This document shows positions 32,240 to 39,226 of a stretch of DNA of 43,293 bases, piece by piece. The notes under the pieces are model-generated. The model did not search any database. It worked only from the letters and a program-made list of their open reading frames with translations, and had not been told where the DNA came from. The stretch is from Streptomyces sennicomposti (GTDB taxonomy: Bacteria > Actinomycetota > Actinomycetes > Streptomycetales > Streptomycetaceae), in NCBI RefSeq assembly GCF_019890635.1, contig NZ_JAIOAB010000063.1:1-43293 (forward strand), in the 5' to 3' direction. The number at the start of each line of letters is the position of its first letter. The first letter of the stretch is position 1. Made by a program: the position numbers and the translations under genes.

Positions 32240-32830
32240 TCAGACCCCCTCGGACTGCCGGGCGGCCGCGAGGCGGACCGCGTCCATGATCTTCTCGTAG
32301 CCCGTGCAGCGGCACAGGTTGCCCGACAGCGCCTCGCGGATGTCCGCGTCGGTCGGGTTCGGGTTGCGCTCCAGCATCTCGTCGGCGGCGACCAGCAGAC
32401 CCGGGGTGCAGAAGCCGCACTGGACGGCGCCGGCGTCGATGAACGCCTGCTGGATCGGAGCCAGTTCGACGCCCTCGCCGGTCTGCGAGTCGGCGCCCTT
32501 GGCCTGCCAGCGCTGGGCCTCGTCCAGCGTGGTGCCGCCCGTGCCGCAGGCGCCGCTCGCGCAGCCGCCCTCGGCGCGGTCCTTGGCGTACTCGGCCAGT
32601 CCCTCGACGGTGACGACCTCGCGGCCCTGGACCTGCCCGGCGGCGACCAGACAGGAGCAGACCGGCACGCCGTCCAGGCGGACCGTGCAGGAGCCGCATT
32701 CGCCCTGCTCGCAGGCGTTCTTGGAGCCCGGCAGGCCCATGCGCTCGCGCAGGACGTACAGCAGGGACTCGCCCTCCCAGACGTCGTCGGCTTCCTGCGG
32801 CCGTCCGTTGACGGTGAAGTTGACACGCAT
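32240..32830 (-). CDS. Xanthine dehydrogenase [2Fe-2S] subunit
   Basis: 196-residue iron-sulphur subunit passing electrons from the molybdenum centre to FAD. The N-terminal plant-type cluster ligands are Cys40, Cys45 and Cys48 with Cys60 (or Cys58). The C-terminal four-helix domain has CGFC (138, 141) and CRC (173, 175). Between the two domains lies an insert, residues about 80-122, carrying two extra Cys (GGCASGACGTGG, Cys90 and Cys95). That is longer than in most relatives of 160-175 residues. ATG at 32830 overlaps the preceding stop (TAATG), with GGAGGGAG upstream. Confidence 0.93.
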   Translation of the reverse strand: MRVNFTVNGRPQEADDVWEGESLLYVLRERMGLPGSKNACEQGECGSCTVRLDGVPVCSCLVAAGQVQGREVVTVEGLAEYAKDRAEGGCASGACGTGGTTLDEAQRWQAKGADSQTGEGVELAPIQQAFIDAGAVQCGFCTPGLLVAADEMLERNPNPTDADIREALSGNLCRCTGYEKIMDAVRLAAARQSEGV

Positions 32831-33720
32831 TACGCAGCTCCCTCCGAGGCGTTGCGGGCGCCGCGGTACGACTCCCAGGTCCAGGTGAGTGTCCGGCGGG
32901 CCATCACACCGACCGCGTGGCGGCGGTAGCTCGCGGTGCCCCGGACGTCGTCGATCGGGTTGCAGGCGGCCGAGCACAGCTCGGCGAACTGCTTGGCGAC
33001 CGACGGGGTGATGATCTTGCCGTTGTCCCAGAAGCCGCCCTCCTCCAGGGCCGCGTTCAGGAACTCCTCGGCGGCCTGGGCGCGGACGGGGGTGGGCGCG
33101 GCCGAGCCGATGCCGGTGCGGACCGAGCGGGTCTCGGGGTGCAGGGCCAGGCCGAAGGCGCACACGGCGATGACCATGGCGTTGCGGGTGCCGACCTTGG
33201 AGTACTGCTGGGGTCCGTCGGCCTTCTTGATGTGCACGGCGCGGATCAGCTCGTCGGGGGCGAGCGCGTTGCGCTTGACGCCCGTGTAGAACGCGTCGAT
33301 CGGGATGCGGCGGGTGCCGCGCACCGACTCGGCCTCGACCTCGGCGCCCGCGGCGAGCAGGGCGGGGTGGGCGTCGCCGGCCGGGGAGGCGGTGCCGAGG
33401 TTGCCGCCGACGCCGCCGCGGTTGCGGATCTGCGGGGAGGCGACCGTGTGCGAGGCGAGCGCCAGGCCCGGCAGCTCGGCACGGAGGTTCTCCATGATCT
33501 TGGTGTAGGGCACCGAGGCGCCCAGCCGCACGCTGTCCTCGCCGACCTCCCACTCGTAGAGGTCGCCGACGCGGTTGAGGTTGAGCAGGTACTCGGGCCG
33601 GCGGTGGTCGAAGTTGATCTCGACCATCACGTCGGTGCCACCCGCAATCGGCACAGCGGTGGGGTGCTCGGCCTTCGCGGCGAGCGCCTCCTCCCAGCTG
33701 GCGGGGCGAAGGAAGTCCAT
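32830..33720 (-). CDS. Xanthine dehydrogenase FAD-binding subunit
   Basis: 296-residue FAD subunit of the CoxM/XdhB type, which delivers electrons to NAD. It shows PIAGGTDVMVEINFDHRRPEYLLNL near residue 22 and IRNRGGVGGNLGTASPAGDAHPALLA near 108, both flavin-binding segments of the vanillyl-alcohol-oxidase fold. The conserved protein begins MDFLRPASWEEAL, so ATG at 33720 is used (GAAGAGAG upstream). The frame is open back to 33801, but that part is not conserved in character. First gene of the xdh operon, divergent from pucR. Confidence 0.92.
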   Translation of the reverse strand: MDFLRPASWEEALAAKAEHPTAVPIAGGTDVMVEINFDHRRPEYLLNLNRVGDLYEWEVGEDSVRLGASVPYTKIMENLRAELPGLALASHTVASPQIRNRGGVGGNLGTASPAGDAHPALLAAGAEVEAESVRGTRRIPIDAFYTGVKRNALAPDELIRAVHIKKADGPQQYSKVGTRNAMVIAVCAFGLALHPETRSVRTGIGSAAPTPVRAQAAEEFLNAALEEGGFWDNGKIITPSVAKQFAELCSAACNPIDDVRGTASYRRHAVGVMARRTLTWTWESYRGARNASEGAA

Positions 33721-33731
33721 GACCGGCTCTC

Positions 33732-33746
33732 TTCTTCGTCTCGAAA
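33732..33746 (-). promoter_or_regulatory. 15-bp motif upstream of the xdh operon
   Basis: Read on the minus strand, TTTCGAGACGAAGAA ends 11 bases before the xdh FAD-subunit start. A copy with one difference precedes the divergent regulator gene (34028-34042). Possible operator for PucR, or a shared 5' leader element. Confidence 0.45.
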
Positions 33747-34027
33747 GGTCGTCCAGATTGAGCCAATCCGTGTGCGGCGGGCCCGGCTCGTTCGTGTTCA
33801 TGTGCTGTTCACGCGGAGTGGAGCCAGTACACCGCCCGCTGCTCCGACGGGGTCAGTCACCGAAACCATGAAGGGTTTGGCTGGCCACGCCGGGCATCTT
33901 GTAGATTCGTATGAACGGAGGTCGTCGGTGACATCTTCGGTTTCCCCTGGAACAGAGGTCACCGCCCTCCCGGCGGAGCTGCTGACCGGCCGCCCGGCCG
34001 GGCCCCCACCACAGGATTCATCGTAGT
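33747..34027. promoter_or_regulatory. Divergent xdh-pucR control region
   Basis: Between the xdh operon and the PucR gene there are 335 gene-free bases, framed by the two copies of the 15-bp motif. Inside is an inverted repeat CGGTGAC (33926-33932) / GTCACCG (33958-33964) with a 25-base gap. TTGGCT (33877-33882) and TAGATT (33902-33907) on the plus strand could be a pucR promoter, although the 19-base spacer is long. No convincing minus-strand promoter was found by eye. Confidence 0.4.
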
Positions 34028-34042
34028 TTTCGAGACAAAGAA
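34028..34042 (+). promoter_or_regulatory. 15-bp motif upstream of pucR
   Basis: TTTCGAGACAAAGAA lies 13 bases before the PucR start and differs at one base from the copy before the divergent xdh operon. Its AAAGAA end might also serve as a weak ribosome site. Confidence 0.45.
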
Positions 34043-34055
34043 CGGCGGCGACGAC

Positions 34056-35936
34056 ATGCGGCTGCGCGCACTGCTGGACACCGATGCGCTGGGCCTGAAG
34101 CTGCTCGGCGGCGCGGAGGAGCTGGACCGCACCGTCCGGGGCGTCATGACCACCGACCTGCGCGACCCCAGCCGCTACCTCTCCGGCGGCGAGCTGGTCC
34201 TCACGGGCCTGGCCTGGCGCCGCGACGCCGCCGACGCCGAGCCGTTCGTCCGCATCCTGGCGCAGGCCGGGGTGGCCGCGCTGGCCGCCGGCGAGGCCGA
34301 GCTGGGCGCCGTCCCCGAGGACCTGGTGCGGGCCTGCGCCCGGCACCGGATGCCGCTGTTCGCGGTGCACGAGTCGGTGGCGTTCGCGACGATCACCGAG
34401 CACGTCGTACGGCAGGTCTCCGGCGAGCGGGCCGGCGACCTGGCGGCCGTGGTGGACCGGCACCGGCGGATGATGACCGCCGGCCCGGCGGGCGGCGGCC
34501 CCGACGTGGTCCTGGACCTGCTCGGCTCCGACCTGGACCTGCGGGCCTGGCTGCTGTCCCCCACCGGACGGCTGATCGCGGGACCGGGTGCGGGCGGTAC
34601 GGCCGCCGGTGGCCTCACGGGCGGGCCCGGCCAGGGCGGTACGACGGCCGGGGCGGGCGCGGGCGGCCTCGCGGGCGGATCGAACGCGGGCGCGACGGCC
34701 GCCGGAGCCGGTGCGGGCGGGACGACGGCCGGGGCGGGCGGCGCGGCGGGCCGGACGGGCGCCGCGGGCGCGGGGCTGACCGCCGCCACCTGCGCCCTGC
34801 TGGCCGCCGAGCACCTGGCGGCCGCCCGGTCGGGCCGCCGCGGGCCCCACCGGGTCACGCTGGACGGCACGACGTACTCCCTCTTCCCGATCCGCGCCGG
34901 CGCGCAGCGGCCCGCGGTCGCCGCCGGGCGACCCGCGCAGAGCGGCCGCGACGTGCGCGAGACGGTGCTGTCGGACTGGGTGCTGGCCGTCGAGGCCGAC
35001 GCCGGGGACTGGCCCGAGGAGCGCCTGGACCTGCTGCAGGGCGTCACCCAGCTGATCGCCGTCGAACGGGACCGGCGCGACGCCGCGCGTACGGTGCGCA
35101 GACGGCTCGCGCAGGAGGTGCTGGAGCTGGTGCAGACCGGCGCGCCGCCCGCCGAGATCGCCGCCCGGCTGCGGGTCGCCGCGCCGGTGCTGCTGCCCGG
35201 CCTCGGCGCGGCCCCGCACTGGCAGGTGGTGGTGGCCCGCGTGGAGTGGGACGGCGCGCCCGCCGAGAGCGGGCCGGTCGCCCAGGCGCTGCTGGAGGAG
35301 GTCCTCGCCGAGCCCTCCCCCGGCCTTCCGCACCCCGGCCCCGAGGCGTCCGACCGGATCGCGGTCGCGCACACCGGCGGCGAGGCCATCGCCCTGGTGC
35401 CGCTGCCGGCGGTCGCCGCCGAGCACGACGGCACCGAGAGCGGCATCCTCGCCGACGCGCTCCTGGCGTCCGTGCGCGACCCGCTGTCGGCCGGGCTCGG
35501 CGACGACGGGCGGCTCACGCTCGGCGTCAGCGCGGCCGTGCACTCGGCCGAGGGGCTGCGCGGGGCGCTGGAGGAGGCGCGGCACGCCCGGCGCGTCGCG
35601 GCGGCCCGGCCCGGCAGCGTCTGCGCCGCCGGGCACCAGGAACTCGCCTCGCACGTGCTGCTGCTCCCCTTCGTCCCGGACGACGTACGGCGCGCCTTCA
35701 CCGCCCGGCTGCTGGACCCGCTGCGGGACTACGACCGCCGGCACCGCGCCGAGCTGATCCCGACGCTGGAGGCGTTCCTCGACTGCGACGGCTCCTGGAC
35801 GCGGTGCGCGACCCGGCTGCACCTGCACGTCAACACACTGCGCTACCGGGTCGGGCGGATCGAGCAGTTGACGGGGCGTGACCTGTCGCGCCTGGAGGAC
35901 AAGCTGGACTTCTTCCTGGCGCTGCGGATGAGCTGA
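34056..35936 (+). CDS. PucR-family transcriptional regulator (probable purine-catabolism regulator)
   Basis: 626-residue regulator. The N-terminal PucR domain covers about residues 1-125 (MRLRALLDTDALGLKLLGGAEELDRTVRGV, LVLTGLAW). The C-terminal PucR-type HTH (HTH_30) occupies the last 60 residues (FLDCDGSWTRCATRLHLHVNTLRYRVGRIEQLTGRDL). In Bacillus, PucR controls purine degradation in response to allantoin-type signals. The divergent xdh operon makes the same role likely, though the effector is unknown. Residues about 177-240 (34584-34775) are almost only Gly, Ala and Thr, in repeats like GAGAGGTTAGAGG. This is a linker absent from usual PucR proteins of about 550 residues. The ATG at 34056 has only a weak AAGAACGG-type site upstream. 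Confidence 0.9.
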   Translation: MRLRALLDTDALGLKLLGGAEELDRTVRGVMTTDLRDPSRYLSGGELVLTGLAWRRDAADAEPFVRILAQAGVAALAAGEAELGAVPEDLVRACARHRMPLFAVHESVAFATITEHVVRQVSGERAGDLAAVVDRHRRMMTAGPAGGGPDVVLDLLGSDLDLRAWLLSPTGRLIAGPGAGGTAAGGLTGGPGQGGTTAGAGAGGLAGGSNAGATAAGAGAGGTTAGAGGAAGRTGAAGAGLTAATCALLAAEHLAAARSGRRGPHRVTLDGTTYSLFPIRAGAQRPAVAAGRPAQSGRDVRETVLSDWVLAVEADAGDWPEERLDLLQGVTQLIAVERDRRDAARTVRRRLAQEVLELVQTGAPPAEIAARLRVAAPVLLPGLGAAPHWQVVVARVEWDGAPAESGPVAQALLEEVLAEPSPGLPHPGPEASDRIAVAHTGGEAIALVPLPAVAAEHDGTESGILADALLASVRDPLSAGLGDDGRLTLGVSAAVHSAEGLRGALEEARHARRVAAARPGSVCAAGHQELASHVLLLPFVPDDVRRAFTARLLDPLRDYDRRHRAELIPTLEAFLDCDGSWTRCATRLHLHVNTLRYRVGRIEQLTGRDLSRLEDKLDFFLALRMS

Positions 35937-35942
35937 CGCGAA

Positions 35943-35974
35943 GCCGGTGGCCGGCTCCCACACCTGCCACCGGC
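35943..35974 (+). terminator. Hairpin after pucR
   Basis: GCCGGTGG (35943-35950) and CCACCGGC (35967-35974) form an 8-bp stem just after the regulator stop codon. It is shorter than the other terminators in the window, so this call is moderate. Confidence 0.5.
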
Positions 35975-35990
35975 CAGGTTCCCCCGACTT

Positions 35991-36006
35991 TGTGAAATCC
36001 TTCACC
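35991..36006. promoter_or_regulatory. Rex-like operator candidate
   Basis: TGTGAAATCCTTCACC holds the dyad GTGAA-N4-TTCAC (35992-36005). The redox regulator Rex of Streptomyces binds TGTGAACNNNTTCACA-like sites; this one has two differences. It lies about 80 bases upstream of the TPR-like gene. Confidence 0.35.
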
Positions 36007-36086
36007 CACCCCCTTGGCCGGGCGCCGGGATTCGTGCTGAGATTCCGCCACCACTCGAAGCTCGAAGACGTGCTGGGGAGGGCAAC

Positions 36087-36869
36087 GTGGCGCATACCGC
36101 CATGTCTGGTAACGGAACGACCGCAGGTGACGATCCACTCCAGACCGCGGTATGGCGGCTGCGTTCGCGCGCGTGCTGGGCCGACGCGGCGGCGCTGCTG
36201 CGGTCGGGCACCCCGGCGGCGGCGCTCCAGCGCACCGCGCTGCTGGTGGAGCGGTGCCTGTACACCGAGGCGGGGTGGCAGGACGCGGAGGACGCGCTGC
36301 GCGCCGCGGAGGCGCTGGCGCACACCGACGAGGAGCGGGGCGCGGCCGCTTGTGAACGCGGGTACTTGGCCTACTCGGCCACGCTGCACGGCGTACGGGA
36401 CCGGGCCGACGAGGCGCGCTCCGCGCTGGGGCGGGCGGCGGCGCTGATCCCGCCGGGCTCGCCGGGGCGGGCGCTGCTGGACTTCCGGCGCGGGCTGATC
36501 GCGGAGAACCTGACCCGCTCGCCACAGGCCGCGCGGGCCGCCTACCGCCGCGCCCACGCGGGCGCCACCGCGCACCACGACCCGCTGCTGCTGTCCTTCA
36601 CCTGGCGGCACCTGGCCGGGCTGGCGCTGCGCGAGGGCGAGCTGGCCGACGCGCGGCACGGCTTCGCCGAGTCGCTGCGGATCCGCGAGGAGCTGGGCTA
36701 CCTCGTCGGCACGGCCCCGGCGCTGGTCTCCCTGGCCGAGACGGAGACGGAACCGGAGGCCTCCCGCCTCCGCGAGGAGGCCCGCCGCCTCTTCCGCCTC
36801 CTCGGCGGCGTCCCCACCTGGCTGGCCGCCCATCTGACCCCGCCGTCGCCGGGGGCGGCCACGGCGTGA
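36087..36869 (+). CDS. TPR-like helical protein of unknown function
   Basis: 260-residue, almost wholly alpha-helical protein rich in Ala, Leu, Arg and Glu. Helix pairs with TPR-like spacing are visible, for example AALLRSGTPAAALQRTALLVERCLYTEAGWQDAEDALRAAEAL and LAGLALREGELADARHGFAESLRIREELG. No signal peptide or catalytic motif is seen. TPR proteins mediate protein-protein contacts; I cannot name a partner. GTG at 36087 has GGGAGG 5 bases upstream. Its 3' end lies only 6 bases from the convergent GntR gene's stop, with no terminator hairpin between them. Confidence 0.78.
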   Translation: MAHTAMSGNGTTAGDDPLQTAVWRLRSRACWADAAALLRSGTPAAALQRTALLVERCLYTEAGWQDAEDALRAAEALAHTDEERGAAACERGYLAYSATLHGVRDRADEARSALGRAAALIPPGSPGRALLDFRRGLIAENLTRSPQAARAAYRRAHAGATAHHDPLLLSFTWRHLAGLALREGELADARHGFAESLRIREELGYLVGTAPALVSLAETETEPEASRLREEARRLFRLLGGVPTWLAAHLTPPSPGAATA

Positions 36870-36875
36870 CCGCCG

Positions 36876-37901
36876 TCAGCGCGATCCCGTGACGTGGCCG
36901 TGGAGCAGGGTGCGGACCGTGTCCAGGTCCCGGGCGATCAACGCGTCCAGGAGCGCGGTGTGGTCCGTCGCGTCCGCCAGGAGGGCGGGCGCGGCGGCCG
37001 GGGGGCGCTGGGTGCGGCGGTGCAGGTCGGCGGCGATCCGGACCAGCTGCTCGTTGCCCGACAGGGACAGCAGGGCGTGGTGGAAGGCGCGGTCGGACTC
37101 GGCATAGGCGGCGGGGCAGCCGGAGGACGCGGCCCGTACGGTCGCCTCGGCCAGGGGACGCAGGGCCGCCCACCGCTCGACGGGCACCGTCCCGGCCAGC
37201 CGCAGCAGCACCGGCACCTCGAGCAGCGCCCGGACCTCGGCCAGCTCGGCCAGCTCGCGGGCGCCGCGCTCGACGACCCGGAAGCCCCGGTTGGGCACGA
37301 CCTCGACGGCGCCCTCCAGCGCCAGCTGCTGCATCGCCTCCCGGACCGGCGTCGCGGACACGCCGAACCGCTCGCCGAGCACGGGCCCCGAGTAGACCTC
37401 GCCGGGCCGCAGCTCGCCGGTGGCCAGCGCGGTGCGCAGCGCGGCGAGGACCTGCCCGCGCACGGAGGACCGCCGCACCACCGGCCCGGGCGGAACGGCG
37501 GACGCCTCCCGCGCCGGCCACTCCCCCGCCGGCCGCTCCCCGGCAGACTGCTCCCCGAGGGGCTGCCCGCCGGACGCGCCGTCGCCGGGCGCGCCGTCGC
37601 CGGGCGCGCCGTCGCCGCGCGCGGGAAGGCCGTACGCGGAGTCGCCCTGCGCGGGAAGGCCGTGCGCGGGTCGGTCCTGTGCGGGGCCGCCCTGTGCGGG
37701 TCGGTCCTGTGCCGGGCGGCCCTGTGCGGAGTCGCCGTGCGCGGGGCGGCCGTGTGCGCCTTCGCCGTGCGTGTGCTCGCCGCGGGCGGCCTCCGGCGCC
37801 GAGGCGTGCCGCTCCCGCGTTCCCGCCGCCTGCCGGGGGAGCCGCGGCGCGCCCGGGGCCGCCCCCGCCGGGCCGGCGGAGTCCTGCGCGCCCTGCTTCA
37901 C
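36876..37901 (-). CDS. GntR-family regulator (FadR subfamily) with a pentapeptide-repeat N-terminal extension
   Basis: 341-residue regulator. The winged HTH is near residues 140-205 (RSSVRGQVLAALRTALATGELRPGEVYSGPVLGERFGVSATPVREAMQQLALEGAVEVVPNRGFRV). An FCD-type all-helical effector domain follows (ARELAELAEVRALLEVPVLLRL, AYAESDRAFHHALLSLSGNEQLV). The first 135 residues are a disordered extension absent from ordinary GntR proteins. Residues 41-110 are 14 pentapeptides of the form G-x-x-A-x (GRPAH, GDSAQ, GLPAQ, GDGAP). GTG at 37901 has GGAGGAG 4 bases upstream, so the extension is very likely translated. Target genes unknown; the divergent neighbour is the FhuF-like gene. Confidence 0.9.
   Translation of the reverse strand: MKQGAQDSAGPAGAAPGAPRLPRQAAGTRERHASAPEAARGEHTHGEGAHGRPAHGDSAQGRPAQDRPAQGGPAQDRPAHGLPAQGDSAYGLPARGDGAPGDGAPGDGASGGQPLGEQSAGERPAGEWPAREASAVPPGPVVRRSSVRGQVLAALRTALATGELRPGEVYSGPVLGERFGVSATPVREAMQQLALEGAVEVVPNRGFRVVERGARELAELAEVRALLEVPVLLRLAGTVPVERWAALRPLAEATVRAASSGCPAAYAESDRAFHHALLSLSGNEQLVRIAADLHRRTQRPPAAAPALLADATDHTALLDALIARDLDTVRTLLHGHVTGSR
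37572..37781. repeat. 15-bp tandem repeat, 14 units, inside the GntR gene
   Basis: Fourteen in-register 15-bp units run without interruption from 37572 to 37781, for example GGGCGCGCCGTCGCC (two identical copies) and CTGTGCGGGTCGGTC. Because 15 is a multiple of three, gain or loss of units keeps the reading frame and only lengthens or shortens the pentapeptide array. Confidence 0.9.
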
Positions 37902-38011
37902 GGTTCTCCTCCGGGCTTGGGGGTGCTTGGGGCCATTACGGCCGGTTGCCGCTCGTGCGTCAAGCACCTTAGACACAAGTGGCCAAGGGTTCACATTCCG
38001 TCGGAGTGAAG

Positions 38012-38030
38012 TAAGGTAAGGCTTACCTCC
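38012..38030. promoter_or_regulatory. Iron box (IdeR/DmdR-type) before the FhuF-like gene
   Basis: The 15-bp palindrome AGGTAAGGCTTACCT (38014-38028) lies within a 19-bp site that agrees with the actinobacterial iron-box consensus TTAGGTTAGGCTAACCTAA at 14 positions. TTCACA (37990-37995) and TAAGGT (38012-38017), 16 bases apart, could be the promoter, with the box overlapping the -10. This predicts repression by an iron-loaded DtxR-family regulator. Confidence 0.75.
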
Positions 38031-38066
38031 AACCGTCCCCGACGACCGTGAATCGGTGGTTCCGGC

Positions 38067-38900
38067 ATGCCTGTGCCCCCTTCGGCAGTTGCGGCCGCGT
38101 ACGCGCGCCTCACCGAGGTCTTCCCCGGCCTGACGGTGGCCGAGCTGGGCCCGGGCGACCCGCTGCCGCAGGGCGGCGGCTGGACCGGCGCCGCCGCGCT
38201 CGCCGCGGGCGGCCCCGCGCTGGAGGCCTTCCTGGCCTGGGACGACGCGCAGGTGCTGCGCGACTACGGCACCCGGGCCCGCCCGGACGTGGTGGCGAGC
38301 TTCGCCCTGCACCGCTACGCCTGGCCCGCCTGCCTGCTGTTCACCGTCCCCTGGTTCCTGCACCGCCGCGTCCCGCGCCTGCCCGCCGCCCACGTCGCCT
38401 ACGACCGCGAGGCCGGCCGCATGGCCGTACGCCCCGTCTCCTTCGCCTGTCTGCCCGGCGACCCCGCGGCCGCCCTGCCCGGCGCCCGCACGGTGCCCGA
38501 CGAGGAGGCGCTGCGCGCCGAGGTGCGAGCCGCCGTCGCCGAGCACCTCGAACCGCTCCTCGCCGCCTTCGGCCCGCGCATGCGGCGGCGCGGGCGCGCG
38601 CTGTGGGGCATGGCGACCGACGAGATCGTCGAGAGCCTGTGGTACGTCGCCGGTCTCCTCGGCGAGGAGGACCGCGCGCTGCGCGAGCTGGAGCTGCTGC
38701 TGCCGGGCGCGACCCGCCCCTACGTCGGCGCGGCCGCGTTCCGCGAACTGACCGGCCCGAAGGGCGAGTCGCTGTCCACCCGCGACCGGATCAGCTGCTG
38801 CATGTTCTACACCCTGCGCCCCGAGGACACCTGCGACACCTGCCCGCGCACCTGCGCGGCCGAACGCGTCGTCAGGGCCACTGCCGCCGTGGCCGCTTGA
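38067..38900 (+). CDS. FhuF-like siderophore-iron reductase ([2Fe-2S])
   Basis: 277-residue protein of the FhuF/ferric iron reductase type. The C terminus carries the cluster motif CCMFYTLRPEDTCDTCPRTC, with the paired Cys and CxxC spacing used to bind [2Fe-2S]. Upstream are RYAWPACLLFTVPWFL and LWGMATDEIVESLWYVAGLL. Such cytoplasmic proteins reduce ferric siderophores to release iron. An iron box before the gene matches this role. ATG at 38067 has only a weak GGTGG upstream. Followed by a terminator hairpin. No siderophore biosynthesis or transport genes adjoin it. Confidence 0.88.
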   Translation: MPVPPSAVAAAYARLTEVFPGLTVAELGPGDPLPQGGGWTGAAALAAGGPALEAFLAWDDAQVLRDYGTRARPDVVASFALHRYAWPACLLFTVPWFLHRRVPRLPAAHVAYDREAGRMAVRPVSFACLPGDPAAALPGARTVPDEEALRAEVRAAVAEHLEPLLAAFGPRMRRRGRALWGMATDEIVESLWYVAGLLGEEDRALRELELLLPGATRPYVGAAAFRELTGPKGESLSTRDRISCCMFYTLRPEDTCDTCPRTCAAERVVRATAAVAA

Positions 38901-38917
38901 CGCGCCGCTGGGAGACT

Positions 38918-38948
38918 GACGGTCCGTCGGAACGTACGACGGGCCGTC
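38918..38948 (+). terminator. Terminator after the FhuF-like gene
   Basis: GACGGTCCGTCG (38918-38929) pairs with CGACGGGCCGTC (38937-38948) over 12 bp including one G-U pair, with a 7-base loop, 17 bases after the stop. Confidence 0.75.
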
Positions 38949-38980
38949 CCGCGTCACGTAAGATCGTCCACGACTGGGAC

Positions 38981-39052
38981 CCCATACGGGCGCGAGGAGT
39001 TCACAACTCCCTCACCCGTCGCGGGAACTTTCCGCGGAACCGCCCGTACGGG
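38981..39052 (+). ncRNA. Candidate structured RNA element (three-way junction)
   Basis: The transcript can fold with an outer helix 38981-38992 / 39041-39052 (11 of 12 pairs, one A-C mismatch) enclosing two hairpins. The first is GGAGTT-CAC-AACTCC (38996-39010, extendable across a bulge to 38994/39013). The second is CGCGGGA-ACT-TTCCGCG (39020-39036, one G-U pair). It lies in the 326-base gap before the DUF2637 gene. No known family recognised; folding was judged by eye. Confidence 0.4.
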
Positions 39053-39120
39053 TAGTCTTATTCGAACTCAACTCCCGCCCCTCAAGCGGCAGTTCGAGCA
39101 GAACGCCGTCCCCGGGCATC

Positions 39121-39220
39121 CCCTTGCACCTCCTTGGCGGCCTCTTGCCCCGAAACCCCCTGAGGGCCGCCGGGATTGGGCCACTATGGCGGGCGTCACG
39201 CCCTATCCCAATGCAAGGGA
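39121..39220 (+). promoter_or_regulatory. Foldable leader of the DUF2637 gene that can mask its ribosome site
   Basis: CCCTTGCA (39121-39128) is the exact complement of TGCAAGGG (39212-39219), which contains the Shine-Dalgarno sequence AAGGGA of the gene starting at 39227. Between them are two more hairpins. One is GGCGGCC(TC) / (GA)GGCCGCC at 39136-39144 and 39162-39171, with one bulged G. The other is ATTGGG (39175-39180) / CCCAAT (39207-39212) with an inner GGGCG-TCA-CGCCC (39191-39203). The layout resembles a cis-acting translational switch. No known riboswitch class was recognised. Confidence 0.45.
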
Positions 39221-39226
39221 CCCTAG

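Noticed and set aside
33721..33801. N-terminal extension of the xdh FAD subunit
   Set aside because: The family start MDFLRPASW corresponds to ATG 33720 with its own ribosome site; the extension would cover the 15-bp motif.
39062..39097. Possible tRNA or attachment site (TCGAACT ... AGTTCGA inverted repeat)
   Set aside because: No cloverleaf can be drawn around it and no integrase is nearby; it is only a 7-bp inverted repeat.
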